Assembly: GCA_037447655.1 (NCBI GenBank)
Contig: JBBHKE010000999.1
Span: forward strand, 1 to 24,026
Length of the DNA stretch: 24,026 nt
Reading direction: 5' to 3'
Origin: Zygnema cylindricum
Taxonomy: Eukaryota > Streptophyta > Zygnematophyceae > Zygnematales > Zygnemataceae
The notes beneath the pieces are model-generated. The model made no database searches and had not been told where the DNA came from. It was given only the letters and a program-made list of their open reading frames with translations. Made by a program: the position numbers and the translations under genes. Shown here piece after piece: positions 9,801-19,259 of this stretch (position 1 is the stretch's first letter; each line of letters starts with the position of its first letter).

Positions 9801-12328
9801 TTGCAAAACATTCAAGAGGGTGTGGAAAATGTCGTGCCGATGATTTGCATTTCTTCAGCTGTCAAGCTACTCTTGGTGTTTCCAGTTTGTGTTCAGTCCT
9901 TTTGGTAGAGAAGTGAACCTAAACTGCATACGAAAAAACATTTGTCAGCCTCTTTTTTCCATATCAGCACAAAGCTGAAAAGAAACACAACGAAAAACAG
10001 GGGAAAGCCGAAACTCTAAGCACCGATGCCTTCCAGTTATCATAGTTAAAGGCTAATTAGTTAAAGTGATCTCAATATGCAAACGTCAAAATTAACCACC
10101 AAAATTGCATACACCATCACTTGGAGATTGTCGACTACTGTGAGGTTATTGTAGAAAGTTTAAAATGTGAAGTAATATGCGAAACTCAAGTTGATCTGTT
10201 ACCTTATCATTATCGCAGGTACTGTATAATCACAGCATTTGTGTGAGATCTCTAGAAAATGTTTTGAGTTCTGACTGATTGTATGGGCAAGGTGAGATTG
10301 TTGCGTTTATTCTTTCATTGAACTGTATGTGATATCTCATCTTATATTGGGTGGGTCAATTCTTTTGCAGATTGGCTGCACACTTGAATACGATCAATTT
10401 TGAAGTCTCGTTAGTAACCACTGAGTGGTTCTTGTGTCTTTTTGCCAGAAGTTTTCCAACAGAGGTAAGTTGTTTCAAAGAGTTATACCTGTTTTACAGT
10501 AGACTACCCTAACTGTGTTTCTGTCTCGATAGGTCTGGATGATGAGGTGACTAAGCAATACGGACAAGCAATGATCAATGTTTTGTTTGTGCACTTTTGG
10601 GGCTGTTGTCATTCTTTCCAGTTGTCCGCTTTTTTGTAAAAAATTGTAGCCTTTTCTGTTTGCCTCTGTCCTGTTTAATGTGCCTTCCAAGGAAACAAAC
10701 CCTGCCACTTGTTGTAGGTTCTTGAATATTGTAAACAAATTTCAAATTTTTGTTCGTTTCTTTCTGGTGTTCAAGAAATTATTGATGTGATTGCTCTCTT
10801 ATCTAGGTACAGCAGTCAGCCACTTTGTGTGTCAATCGTGATCTCTATTAGCTTTCGTAATTTGATTGGTTATTTGATTCGTATCTTGATTGGTAAATCG
10901 ATTGGTACATGGATCGGTAAATTTATTGGTAAATTTGATCGATAAGCTGATTGGTAAACTGATTGGTAAATTGTGCACTTCAAACTGATCGGGTCTGCGG
11001 ATTGTGATTGCAGACAACAATGCGAATATGGGATGTGCTGTTCAGTGAAGGTGCTAAAGTGCTCTTCCGTGTAGCCATCGCAATTTTTAAGGTTAATCCC
11101 GTCAATTTCCCTATTCCTCTAGAAATTCACTCATTTCTTGAAGTTGAACGTGCGTGTCAGTGTTCTCACTAACATTATTACTGCTCCTACAATCTGTTTG
11201 TCGTCACTAATGTCTAACGTAGCACCCTTCCATGTTCGGTTCAGTTCATTTTGGATAAAAGAATTCCTAGCACTCCTTATGGAACTGTTAGGTCAAATTG
11301 AACTGTGTAAATCACTATACTTATTGAAGAATCAAAATGGTTTAAAAGGTTAAGGCCACTGTGAACAGAAAAAGTTGATTTGGTTTTGTTCTGCTTCAGT
11401 TTTATTCCAAGCCAGGCTGACAATGTGTCATAAACCAATTTGTCAAGCAGCTAAAAAGTTTCAGGTTTTTTTGTTGCCTGTATTTTTAGGGGGATTTGTT
11501 CGATATCATTCTTGCAATATCATTGCATTAAAAATATCAATGCATGGAATTTCTCATCTCTAGCCTATAATGGCCGTCAATTTTTTTCCCTTCAATCGTG
11601 CTTTGTACCCCAGATGGTCCACCCGTCCCGAGTTATGTAATAAAATCTTCTTCATATCCTCCCTCTTTAGTAGAAGTTAAATACTTCCCTGTTAGTGCCA
11701 AAACTGTTGCGCTGAAGCTGTTTAGTATCATTGAATTTGGGACAGATGAGAGAGGATGAGCTTCTGAAAGCACAACATCTTGGAGAGGCAATCCGGATTT
11801 TGCAAAACGCAACACACCATTTGTTCGACCCTGACATCCTCCTCAAGGTTTGCCAGTTTTTATCCTCCCTACTGTCAGTATAGAGAGAGACGGATAACAA
11901 GGGATAATGAGATTGCAAGTCAAATTTTTGTCATTGAGGCTAAAGTATATTTGGTTTAGATTATAACGAGTCTGAGTATGTGATACAATTGAGCTAATCA
12001 TGTAGGCATATCGCAGCCACTCCATACATGTCCAGACTACATGCCCAGACGGCGGTCTGTCTGCAGTAAATGCATTTGATGTTTTTGCTATTTTAGTGCT
12101 GATTTAAATATTTGTTTTCAGGTTGCTTTTGACAAGCTCGGGACGATGTCTATGACTGCGATCTCAAAGCAACGCCAAAAGCAACAACCGGCGGTAATGG
12201 CGGAACTCGAGGAACGGCAGAAGAACAAGCTGGTACTGCAAACAAGTCTCTGTGAAAATGAAGGGAATGAGGAGTCATCGATTGTCGGTTCGACAGAAGA
12301 CTTAAGGTTGAGGAGCTTAACTATTTGA
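6898..12328 (+). CDS. TBC-domain Rab GTPase-activating protein, seven exons
   Basis: The exons are 6898-7356, 8460-8576, 9314-9492, 10371-10464, 11014-11091, 11746-11847 and 12122-12328. They join in frame into 411 residues with a TGA stop, and every intron is GT-AG. Role (family knowledge): TBC proteins stimulate GTP hydrolysis by Rab GTPases in membrane traffic. The N-terminal part (about 1-60) has QGRVWWA.EA and GWYLQP, then the TBC domain starts near LVRKGIPPILRPKVW (residues about 101-115). The arginine-finger motif IxxDxxR is present as IDNDLHR (Arg157) and the glutamine-finger motif YxQ as YCQ (Gln192). Later blocks are GMNFVAAYLLLVM, FWMLATLLEE, LSGTHVEQRV, TEWFLCLF, IWDVLFSEGAKVLF and LFDPD. 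The end has ISKQRQKQQPAVMAELEER. From memory the length and order match a plant family of about 400 residues (Arabidopsis AT3G07890 type). Exon 1 has an in-frame TGA at 6841 upstream of the ATG, but an upstream coding exon cannot be excluded. The C-terminal tail after about residue 377 is not conserved as far as I can judge. Confidence 0.93.
7407..7494. repeat. CT/CCCT microsatellite in TBC intron 1
   Basis: This pyrimidine-only tract lies about 50 bp after the exon 1 donor (GTGAGG at 7357). It runs from CT-rich through (CCCT)n and ends with CTTCCAG, a good-looking but apparently unused splice acceptor. The open reading frame that runs through it is intron read-through and does not match the family. 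The true acceptor is at 8459, where the TBC domain resumes. Confidence 0.8.
10862..10975. repeat. Degenerate 12-bp tandem repeat in TBC intron 4
   Basis: Units close to TGATTGGTAAAT recur about nine times, with variants such as CGATTGGTACAT, GGATCGGTAAAT and TTTATTGGTAAA. The array ends about 40 bp before the exon 5 acceptor (AG at 11012-11013). It has no coding role. The minus-strand open frame across it is a low-complexity translation. Confidence 0.7.
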
Positions 12329-12841
12329 ATGGATTGGAGAACGTATAGCATCAGGTGCGAATTTTTTTTTGTAGAGGTAGAGATGGTATGGAGAACCATC
12401 TTCGAACCGCATTTCAGCGTTTTCCTTTGTACCTGGTATTGTAATAGCAGACCATCATCACATTGTCCCTCTCTTTGTTTCATCAAATAACACCATGTAG
12501 GCAATGTCTCTTTTCCTTCGTCCATAAAGTGACCAAAAAAGTCAATCAAGTTGATAATTTGAGCGTATAAAGGCGAGGATCAGCAAGTCACCTCATAAAT
12601 GAATCGATCGCTGGAGCCTGTTTCGATTTACTGGTTCGTGTCTAAGCCAGTAATACAGTTGGAGAAACACTGATCCCGTCGTTCTTTCAATAGAGAGTTG
12701 TAGGCAAAAGAGCCCTTCAATCTTCAATCTTGTTCTCTCAAACAGTGTCATGTAGTGGAGGTAGGGAAATAGTGTTGTCTCAGGCTATCTAGATGAGTTT
12801 AAAGAACCTTGTCAAAACCACTTCTTTTCATCTTCTAAAAG
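12329..12841. other. Probable 3' untranslated region and downstream spacer
   Basis: Non-coding sequence follows the TBC stop codon. No canonical AATAAA stands out close to the stop, so the polyadenylation site cannot be placed. The minus-strand open frame spanning 12118-12549 overlaps the last exon antisense and shows no domain. Confidence 0.4.
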
Positions 12842-12911
12842 TTTCATCTTTCGTCTTTCATCTTTCATCTTTCATCTTTTATCTTTTATCTTTCGTCTTT
12901 CATCTTTTACC
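12842..12911. repeat. Ten-unit heptamer array (TTTCATC)
   Basis: Ten successive 7-nt units are in strict register: TTTCATC, TTTCGTC, TTTCATC three times, TTTTATC twice, TTTCGTC, TTTCATC and TTTTACC. The unit differs from the plant telomere heptamer (TTTAGGG). It lies about 510 bp downstream of the TBC stop codon and is a simple minisatellite. Confidence 0.85.
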
Positions 12912-14173
12912 TCTTTTTTCTTTTCGGAAGCAGTTTAGTATCGAGCAGCTGAAGCTGCAACATAGCCTTTGATAGGTTCTATGATCGTGACCACAACAAT
13001 GTATTTATTTTGACAGTGGACTGTTGTGGTGTAGAGAAGAAAATGATAATTAGTTTTGACAGTCCCCAAATCTTGTATAGGTTGTCGTAGTGTTTCTCCA
13101 CACAATCAACCGATCGACTTTTTGTCTTTTAGGTTGATGGATTGGTAAGGGCCGTGTGTCATGTTTTGTATAAGACAAATTGTTTACAACTTTCCAATTA
13201 CAGGTTTTTTTTTTTTTTCTTTTTTTTTTTTTCGCCTTTTTTTTTTCGTTTTTTTTTTTTTTTTTCGATTCATGGACTCGAATGGATTTTTTCAAAGGAA
13301 TTCCTATCATGTATTAGTAGGTGATTTTGTTCACAAAAATATGACAAAAGTGTTCGGGGATTTTTTTGTATAATACGGACAAAGAAACTGTAATTTTGGG
13401 AAGAAATATGGGCAGTTATAAGTGGAAACTACAGAAGAAACGAAAGGAAAAAATGAAACTGAAAAAAAAAACTGAACTCGGGAGGACGGAAACTAAAAAA
13501 AAAAAGTTTAAAAATAAAATTGAATGACAATTCCTGCAACGAGGTTACAGGTATTTAAATTCTTACGGAAACCTGTGACTGAAAAATCTCAGATACACTT
13601 GTTATTGCTAATAACACAACATGTAAAACCTGCCAAGCCACGATAAAATACACGATCCTTATGCGACTTTATATTTTTTTGCGTAACTTGTTGAATTTTT
13701 ATGCAACTTTATAAATAGGACGACAAAATTTTAAAAAGAAGAAAAGTGGTGAATGAAGGAATCCATGAATTGCCTGCTTCTTGAAGAGAATGAGGTGGTG
13801 TATACTGCCTCTCTTGTTCATTTTTATGTAATAAGCTTTGTTAAAAATATGGTAAAATCAGAGAAACAATCCGAATATACGGAAACAAAAAATTAAAGGA
13901 TGAAGGCCAATCGAGAAGGGGAATAGTCACAAAAATCCGGAGAGTGTGAACTCAATATCAAGTATCAACATCTTGCACGGCATGCATATAAGAAGTAAAA
14001 ATAGTACCGGAGGATAGATTCATTGCTTGTCCCTTTCTTCAATAGCCTTATACCCGATATTTCCAACCGAACTCCTACCATTACAAGAAAAGGTAGGTTG
14101 TCAAAATAACACATCTATATTACCGTATGAGTTAAACGACTTAATTTATTCTAAAACTATTCTCACTTCATAA
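12912..14173. other. Intergenic stretch with homopolymer tracts
   Basis: No gene was recognised. Long T-rich runs occupy about 13204-13266 and A-rich runs lie near 13440-13510. Translations of the T-run are phenylalanine homopolymers and are not treated as genes. The remainder shows no domain, tRNA cloverleaf or transposon ends that I could identify. Confidence 0.45.
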
Positions 14174-14216
14174 CATAGTTCATATGTGTGAAAACAATTA
14201 ACAACACTATTTATGG
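14174..14216 (-). repeat. Dispersed repeat end shared with the right part of the window
   Basis: CATAGTTCATATGTGTGAAA and the sequence after it, through CACTATTTATGG, match the reverse complement of about 23606-23656 with only a few differences. The first half also matches the direct sequence at 23504. It looks like one end of a dispersed element whose fuller copy is at 23504-23652. No partner end was found next to this copy. Confidence 0.6.
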
Positions 14217-14775
14217 TGTCCCCCATATTGTGCGCATATTGTATGTTACATTACGTATTAACATGGAGTAACAACGTAGGAGGTTCTTGACTTGTTTCTA
14301 GTGTACTTACATAATTGTCAATCTAACATGTACAAACCAGAAATTGCGTGTTTACGTAATGCAAAAAAAATGTGTTATATCAATTTTTCTTAATCCCCCT
14401 TTTTGCTCCACGTATGCCCAATAGTGTGATGTAGGGTAATTACATGACCCTAAATTAATGAAAATACCGACCAATGTGATTTGTATTTCCACCACAATGT
14501 GATACGCATCATGACTCTCATGTAAGGTTAAAAACAAAAATTCTACCTTGGAATCAAAAGTTTAGAAATAGGTCAAATTTTGTCGGTGATTTGAGAAATT
14601 AGCATCTTATGAGGTGTAAACCATGACGTGAGTTTTAATTGGTTTACGACTTTCCAAACGATTGGAAAAGCGACATGAAAGCTTAGAAAGAAAGTTATTT
14701 TGGATGTAACCAAAGGAGTTAGAAGTCACACATCAAAGTTTTTTTCACACTATATATGTAAAAGATGTAAATGTT
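14217..14775. other. Intergenic stretch, nothing recognised
   Basis: Non-coding, AT-rich sequence. The minus-strand open frame 14352-14537 shows no domain. No repeat ends or RNA gene signatures were identified. Confidence 0.4.
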
Positions 14776-15192
14776 TATTAATATAGCGGGATGGTAAGCC
14801 ATCCTAGTACATGTGATGAAAGGAAAAGAAACAACTAGAAAGAAACCAAAACGCAATGAATACGGGGAAACCAATCCTGAGAGGAAAAAAAAAAAACCAA
14901 ATATAAATTGAATGGAATACACACATATAGAAAGGTAAATTAAACAAAGACATGGAAGGAGCAAACCAACACAACAACAACAACAACAACAACATAGAAG
15001 CCTTTTAACGGAAATTCCCCAAACAACCACTAACAGAACAGAACGTTTTTCCCGCGAATCCCCGAAGCTCGAGATTCGAATCTCGGGATAATCCCAAATC
15101 TAAGGATAATCCCGAATCTCAGGATTCTACGCTGAGGGAGATCCAAGACTAGTCGGCAACCCGTGACCGCAAATAGCGAACGGAAATGAATC
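14776..15192. repeat. Dispersed repeat D, uninterrupted copy
   Basis: This copy begins at TATTAATATAGCGGGATGG and ends near CGGAAATGAAT. A second copy is found in two pieces at 15695-15890 and about 16833-17046. It contains a perfect hairpin (GGATGG, loop TAAG, CCATCC at 14789-14804), a (CAA)n run near 14965-14995, and a cluster of inverted CGGGATTCGAATC-type blocks near 15065-15130. The minus-strand open frame with a cysteine run is a translation of the CAA repeat. No terminal inverted repeats, LTR or polymerase were found, so its class is unknown. Confidence 0.75.
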
Positions 15193-15694
15193 ATAGTTCA
15201 AAAGTAGGTGAAAGTAGGCCCATACAATATGCCTATTGTATGCAAAACATACAATGTGACCTTAAGACCCATATTGTATTCGGACCTACTCGGACCAATT
15301 AAAACATTCGGACCAAAATGTTTTATTTACATCGTCAGATTCGGACGATCGGACGATCGCTGATCAAAGTAGCGATCTAAGAAGATCACATGAAAAGCTC
15401 AAAACACAACTTACGATAAAGGCGCCGACCAAAGGTGTAACAGTAAAAGCAGATCGAACTTGTTTGTAAAGGGGTATTTAGGTGTTATGAATATAGAGTA
15501 CTAAATTTGGTGGACGTCCGCGAAAGAATCGCGCAATTTAGAGTCCTACTTCAAAAGATATAGCGATGGGTGCATTTAGGTGACAGTTAGGGGTCAAAAT
15601 AATAGGTGGGTAACATTGAAACGGGTTAAGGGTCAAAGTAGTGGCGGAATTTAAGGCGTACATCTATATAAAGTACTAATATTGGTTTGGTACC
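15193..15694. other. Spacer between the two repeat D copies
   Basis: No gene was recognised. Small palindromes around CATACAATATGCCTATTGTATG (about 15222-15243) and GGACGATCGGACGATCG (about 15343-15359) are the only structure noticed. Confidence 0.4.
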
Positions 15695-15893
15695 TATTAA
15701 AATAGCGGGATGGTAAGCCATCCTAGTACATGCGATGAAAGGAAAGGAAACAAAAAGCAATGAATATGGGGAAACCAATCCTGAGAGGAAAAACAAAAAA
15801 GCAAAAATAAATTGAAAGGAATACACACACATAGAAAGGTAAATTAACAAAGACATGGAAAGGAGCAAACCAACACAACAACAACAACAACTA

Positions 15894-16382
15894 CACCGTG
15901 AATCGCTATTAGCGTACATGACGCTAATTGGGGTACCCCTTTTTTTGGGGCAAATTCTCAAATAGAATAAAGTACGCTAAATGTTTCTGAACGTTATTTG
16001 AGGTACCCCGCTCAATACGGTTCATAACTGTAATTTAGTGCCATTTTAAATAGTGTGGTGTACGGACTCCCATATCTGTACTATTCCGTACATTTTTAAA
16101 TTTAAAAGTACAGAAAATATAATAATATATAATTGCGTAAATATTTTCCGGCATACGCAGATGTCAAAAAAACGCGACGTCGTACGATTTGAACAATTTC
16201 GTACATCTACATGTTTTAGTGTGGACATATTATGTGCTGAAAATTTTTACAAAGCAGTTTACAAATTAGAGTACATGATAAATTAGTATCATGGTGTACC
16301 CGAAAAAACACAATTTACCGTAAAGTACGCTAATTGTTTCATTACGCTATATTTTTTATTACGCTAATAGCGATTCACGGTG
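15894..16382. mobile_element. TA-flanked MITE, long form (family A, copy 3)
   Basis: The terminal inverted repeats are perfect over about 23 bp, beginning CACCGTGAATCGCTATTAGC on the left and mirrored as its reverse complement on the right. TA lies on each side (15892-15893 and 16383-16384). At 489 bp it is the same size class as 18134-18634 and shares an internal block (CATTTTAAATAGTGTGG.GTACGGAC). No transposase is encoded. The two overlapping small open frames inside show no domain. Confidence 0.85.
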
Positions 16383-16554
16383 TAGTGTTGGGTATCGGGT
16401 AAATTCATATCGCGATAATTTCGATATTCGATATATCGAATATCGATCGAGAGATTCCTCGATATATCGTACCGGGACCAACATAAATTATCGCGATATA
16501 TATCGCAAAAACTGGGTGTCCGTACAGTCATAGTACGGAAAATCGTACGGATAT

Positions 16555-16582
16555 CCCCCCACTGCGCGCGCTCAGTGGGGGG
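16555..16582. repeat. Perfect GC-rich hairpin
   Basis: CCCCCCACTG (16555-16564) and CAGTGGGGGG (16573-16582) form a perfect 10-bp stem with the loop CGCGCGCT. It stands out in an otherwise very AT-rich element and lies near its middle, where foldback elements typically have their apex. Confidence 0.85.
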
Positions 16583-16716
16583 GGTGGTTTGAAAAAAAAA
16601 TCGGGAAACAAAATTAATGCCTCGATATATCGGCGATACGATATATTGGCGATATATCGCGATGATTTGGTTTTCGATATATCGAAGCGATATATCGATT
16701 ATCGGGTACCTGAAAT

Positions 16717-16719
<3 letters not shown>

Positions 16720-16780
<61 letters not shown>

Positions 16781-16797
16781 TATGTATATATATATAT
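16720..16797. repeat. AT dinucleotide microsatellite
   Basis: A nearly pure (AT)n run of about 75 bp is interrupted only by ACATATATATGTATA. It lies inside the palindromic element. The isoleucine-tyrosine repeat open frames on both strands are translations of this run. Confidence 0.9.
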
Positions 16798-17046
16798 CGA
16801 ATATCGGCAAAGGTCCTCGATACTCAACACTAACAACAACAACAACATGAAAGACTTCCAACAAAAAATCCCCAAACAACCACTAACAGAGCGAGAATCT
16901 TTTTCCGGCGAATCCCCGAAGCTCGGGATTCGAATCTCGGGATAATCCCAAATCTAAGGATAATCCCGAATCTCGGGATTCGACGCTGAGGGAGATCCGG
17001 CACTTGTCGGCAATCTATGACCGCAAATAGCGGAACGGAGATGAAT

Positions 17047-17448
17047 GCGGGCTTCTAAAGCCACAGATAAACGGTCACGATTAAAATATGCGAGACACGC
17101 AATCTCACTTCTTTCTCTTTCGTCCTTAGGACCTCATCGAGCGACAGGCAAAATTTGGACACGTGTATACTCGACACGGCTCGCCGTACACAAAACTCCA
17201 TCTTAATGAGCTCCTAGAATATGATCATACGATGCGATAAGACAGTATAGATTACGAATATCGTATGTAATGTACGTATCTATTGTTTTTCACAACGTAG
17301 GGGCTACAGTGCTGTCACCGTGTAACGCCTGTAAATGTTTCTTTCGCCAATTCAAAACACTTTTATCCCTGCCACATGTCCGATTCTCAATTGAGATCTC
17401 CGATCGAAAGGAGAGAATCTTGATTTTCAATCCCGACTGTCAAATGAA
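17047..17448. other. Spacer, nothing recognised
   Basis: Non-coding sequence between repeat D and the family C element. No domain appears in the small + strand open frame at 17270-17452, and no repeat ends were identified. Confidence 0.4.
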
Positions 17449-17653
17449 TTAGGGTGAAGTTCCATCAAGCGAAAAGTGGCGTTTCTAACAGAAATCCGCG
17501 ACTCTCCGTACCAGATCGTACCGCCTATTTTGTTTTTATACGAAAACCAACATTACAGAGAATCTTGCCGATACTCTCCGGAGGTCTTGGAGGTAATACT
17601 GGCCGTCGGATGTTAATCTGCGATGAGTTCGCTTCAATTTTCTCTGTTAGACT

Positions 17654-17678
17654 CAACCCACCTCGACGAGGTGGGTTG
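17654..17678. repeat. Perfect 12-bp palindrome
   Basis: CAACCCACCTCG (17654-17665) and CGAGGTGGGTTG (17667-17678) are exact reverse complements separated by a single A. It lies about 200 bp inside the left end of the family C element. It could be a protein-binding site, a cruciform, or the remains of a small foldback. Confidence 0.9.
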
Positions 17679-18133
17679 GCATACACAGGAAAAAAAAAAT
17701 TGTGACACGGTGGACAATTAAGCTACGTGTCATGATGGAAAACCAACGAAAAATCTTAAGATTTCCACATGACACGCGGTTTCCAAAATATAAACGAAAC
17801 TAAAAACGAAATTTCGTAACATTCCCTCGTCACGCTATTTTCGGTAACTTTTGTTCGTCACACTATTTCTGTCAAAGGACTTTCGTTATGTTCGAAAACT
17901 GAAACCCTAAAAAATGAGCTGTCGTCTGCAAAATGTATAAAAGTTTTGTCGTATGCTCACGTCGTACGCAGATACATGGTACGCAAGTCAAGATTTGAAG
18001 TTAAGTTTGTCGGTGCTAAAAATCTGAAAGATATACAATATCGGATCGTAGCTTGCGTGGCGCCAGTCAATTTAAAACACGTGGCTTACAGACTCTACGT
18101 GATGGAACTTCGACTCAATCGACCCGGTATGTA

Positions 18134-18634
18134 CACCGCGAATCGTAATTAGAGTAAATTACTCTAATTCGGTCGCTCGAAATTTCGACTCTATCACATC
18201 AAATAGAGTAAATGATTCTAATTTTTTCATTATGCTATTTAAGGTAAGGTTTAATTAGCATTTTTAATTCTAATATAGGTTCATTTTAAATAGTGTGGAG
18301 TACGGACGACGTCCGACCGTGCAAAATTGTACTTCTATAAGTAAAAAAGTACAAATAATGATTTAATACAAGCCATTATCATGTAACTGCGTTTTAACAA
18401 ACCGCGTAGTGCAAACGTCATAGTGACGATAAACTGTACGTTTTTTCAGATTCTGTACGAATACCTTATTTAAAGTAGAGGATATTAGCTTGCCAAATTA
18501 GAGTACACCGCATAAATTAGAGTAAATTCCTTTTTGAAACAGTTCTATCACATAAATTAAAGTAAATTACTCTAATTATTTTTTTCTTTTTTTTTACTCT
18601 AATTTTTTCATTACTCTAATTACGATGCGCGGTG
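18134..18634. mobile_element. TA-flanked MITE, long form (family A, copy 4)
   Basis: The left end CACCGCGAATCGTAATTAGA and right end AATTACGATGCGCGGTG form imperfect terminal inverted repeats. TA lies on each side (18132-18133 and 18635-18636). The length of 501 bp and an internal ATTTTAAATAGTGTGG block match the copy at 15894. This copy has AGAGTAAATTACTCTAATT where the other has GCGTA-type sequence, so the two are diverged relatives. It interrupts the family C element. Confidence 0.8.
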
Positions 18635-18760
18635 TAGTGTTGGCCGTACAATTACAGAAACGTATGATGGAACTTCACCCTAATCCGACAAATGTACGCG
18701 AAGAAAATACTTTTTTAAAGAAGCGAAGTAAAGATTTAAAGATACGCGTAATGTAATGTC

Positions 18761-18991
18761 TTCCGTGAATCGCTATTAGCCCTAATGTATTTTTCGCCAC
18801 TTAAAACATCGTTTCTCCTTACACACATGTCCGATTATGGATCTGACGGTTGCGATTTAAAATTAACATTCTCAGCTTCCGATTGCCGGTCTCAATTTTA
18901 AAATCGGACAAGTGTGTACGGATAAAAGATGTTTAAACTTTTATAAGTGGCGAAAAAATCACCAACACTACAGTAATAGCGGTACAGGGTG
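18761..18991. mobile_element. Short MITE (family A, copy 2), uninterrupted
   Basis: The left end (TTCCGTGAATCGCTATTAGC) and the right end (TAATAGCGGTACAGGGTG, followed by TA) are drifted family A termini. The interior is a long imperfect inverted repeat: GCCACTTAAAACATC..TCC and ACA.ATGTCCGATT on the left answer AATCGGACAAGTGTGTACGG and AAGTGGCGAAAA on the right. It is the uninterrupted relative of the split copy at 2240-4700 and therefore shows what that insertion site looked like before insertion. Confidence 0.72.
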
Positions 18992-19259
18992 TACTGCCCG
19001 CATCAAAGGTCGCAAACGGTCAACCGAAACCGTGACCGACCGTTAACCGACCGCCCGCACCGGATCCGGAACGGATTCGGTTGCCAAATTTTGGGGGCCG
19101 GGCGGTTGCGGTCGGTTGATTCACCATAAAAAAAAAAAGTCGGTTACGGTGGGTTAACCAAAAAACCAAAAAAAAGGAAAATTTTGTACTGTCCATACAA
19201 TCCAACATTATTGTACTTTGTACTCGTTGGTATCGTGGAAGTACGTAACATCATGATTA

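Larger units (their letters stand above)
16385..16830. mobile_element. Palindrome-rich non-autonomous element with GTGTTGGGTATCG ends
   Basis: The left end GTGTTGGGTATCG (16385) and right end CGATACTCAACAC (to 16830) are inverted repeats with one mismatch. TA lies on each side (16383-16384 and 16831-16832). If the ends are taken to start with TA, an 8-bp ACAACAAC flank is also present on both outer sides, but in a CAA repeat that is uninformative. The interior is packed with overlapping palindromes of ATCGATAT/ATATCGCGATAT type, a GC-rich hairpin and an AT microsatellite. Superfamily uncertain (hAT-like or TA-targeting). Confidence 0.7.
15695..17046. repeat. Repeat D, second copy, split by two insertions
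   Basis: The left part, 15695 to about 15891, and the right part, about 16833-17046, align with the intact copy at 14776-15192. The break falls in the CAA run. Between them lie a family A MITE (15894-16382) and a palindromic element (16385-16830), which share one TA. The right part carries the same run of CTCGGGATTCGAATC and AATCCC blocks and ends in GATGAAT. Confidence 0.78.
17452..18680. mobile_element. Non-autonomous DNA transposon (family C, copy 2), split by a MITE
   Basis: Perfect 16-bp terminal inverted repeats are present: GGGTGAAGTTCCATCA at 17452-17467 and its reverse complement at 18665-18680. TTA precedes and TAA follows, so TA is shared on both sides, but the third base of a TWA duplication does not match. 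Removing the nested MITE (18134-18634 plus one TA) leaves about 726 bp, close to the 678 bp of the eroded copy at 954-1631. The open frames inside (17454-17705 and 17946-18152) show no recognisable domain. Confidence 0.75.

Noticed and set aside
12842-12911. Heptamer array considered as an interstitial telomere repeat
   Set aside because: The unit TTTCATC differs from TTTAGGG at several positions and has no G run.
13142-13373. Phenylalanine-rich open frames
   Set aside because: They translate a poly-T tract and have no independent support.
15065-15130. GGATTCGAATC-like block in repeat D considered as a tRNA T-arm or SINE B box
   Set aside because: No A box, acceptor stem or cloverleaf could be built. 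The block belongs to a local set of inverted repeats.
14776-15192. Repeat D considered as a Helitron because of its end hairpin
   Set aside because: The bases after the hairpin on the minus strand are CTAT rather than a CTRR end, and no secure TC start or A/T insertion boundary could be shown.
14719-15961. Minus-strand open frames with cysteine runs and hydrophobic stretches, seen in both repeat D copies
   Set aside because: The cysteine run is the reverse strand of CAA repeats. The frame is not conserved end to end between the copies, and no domain is seen.
16364-16945. Open frames on both strands with long isoleucine-tyrosine repeats
   Set aside because: They translate the AT microsatellite and palindromes of a non-coding element.
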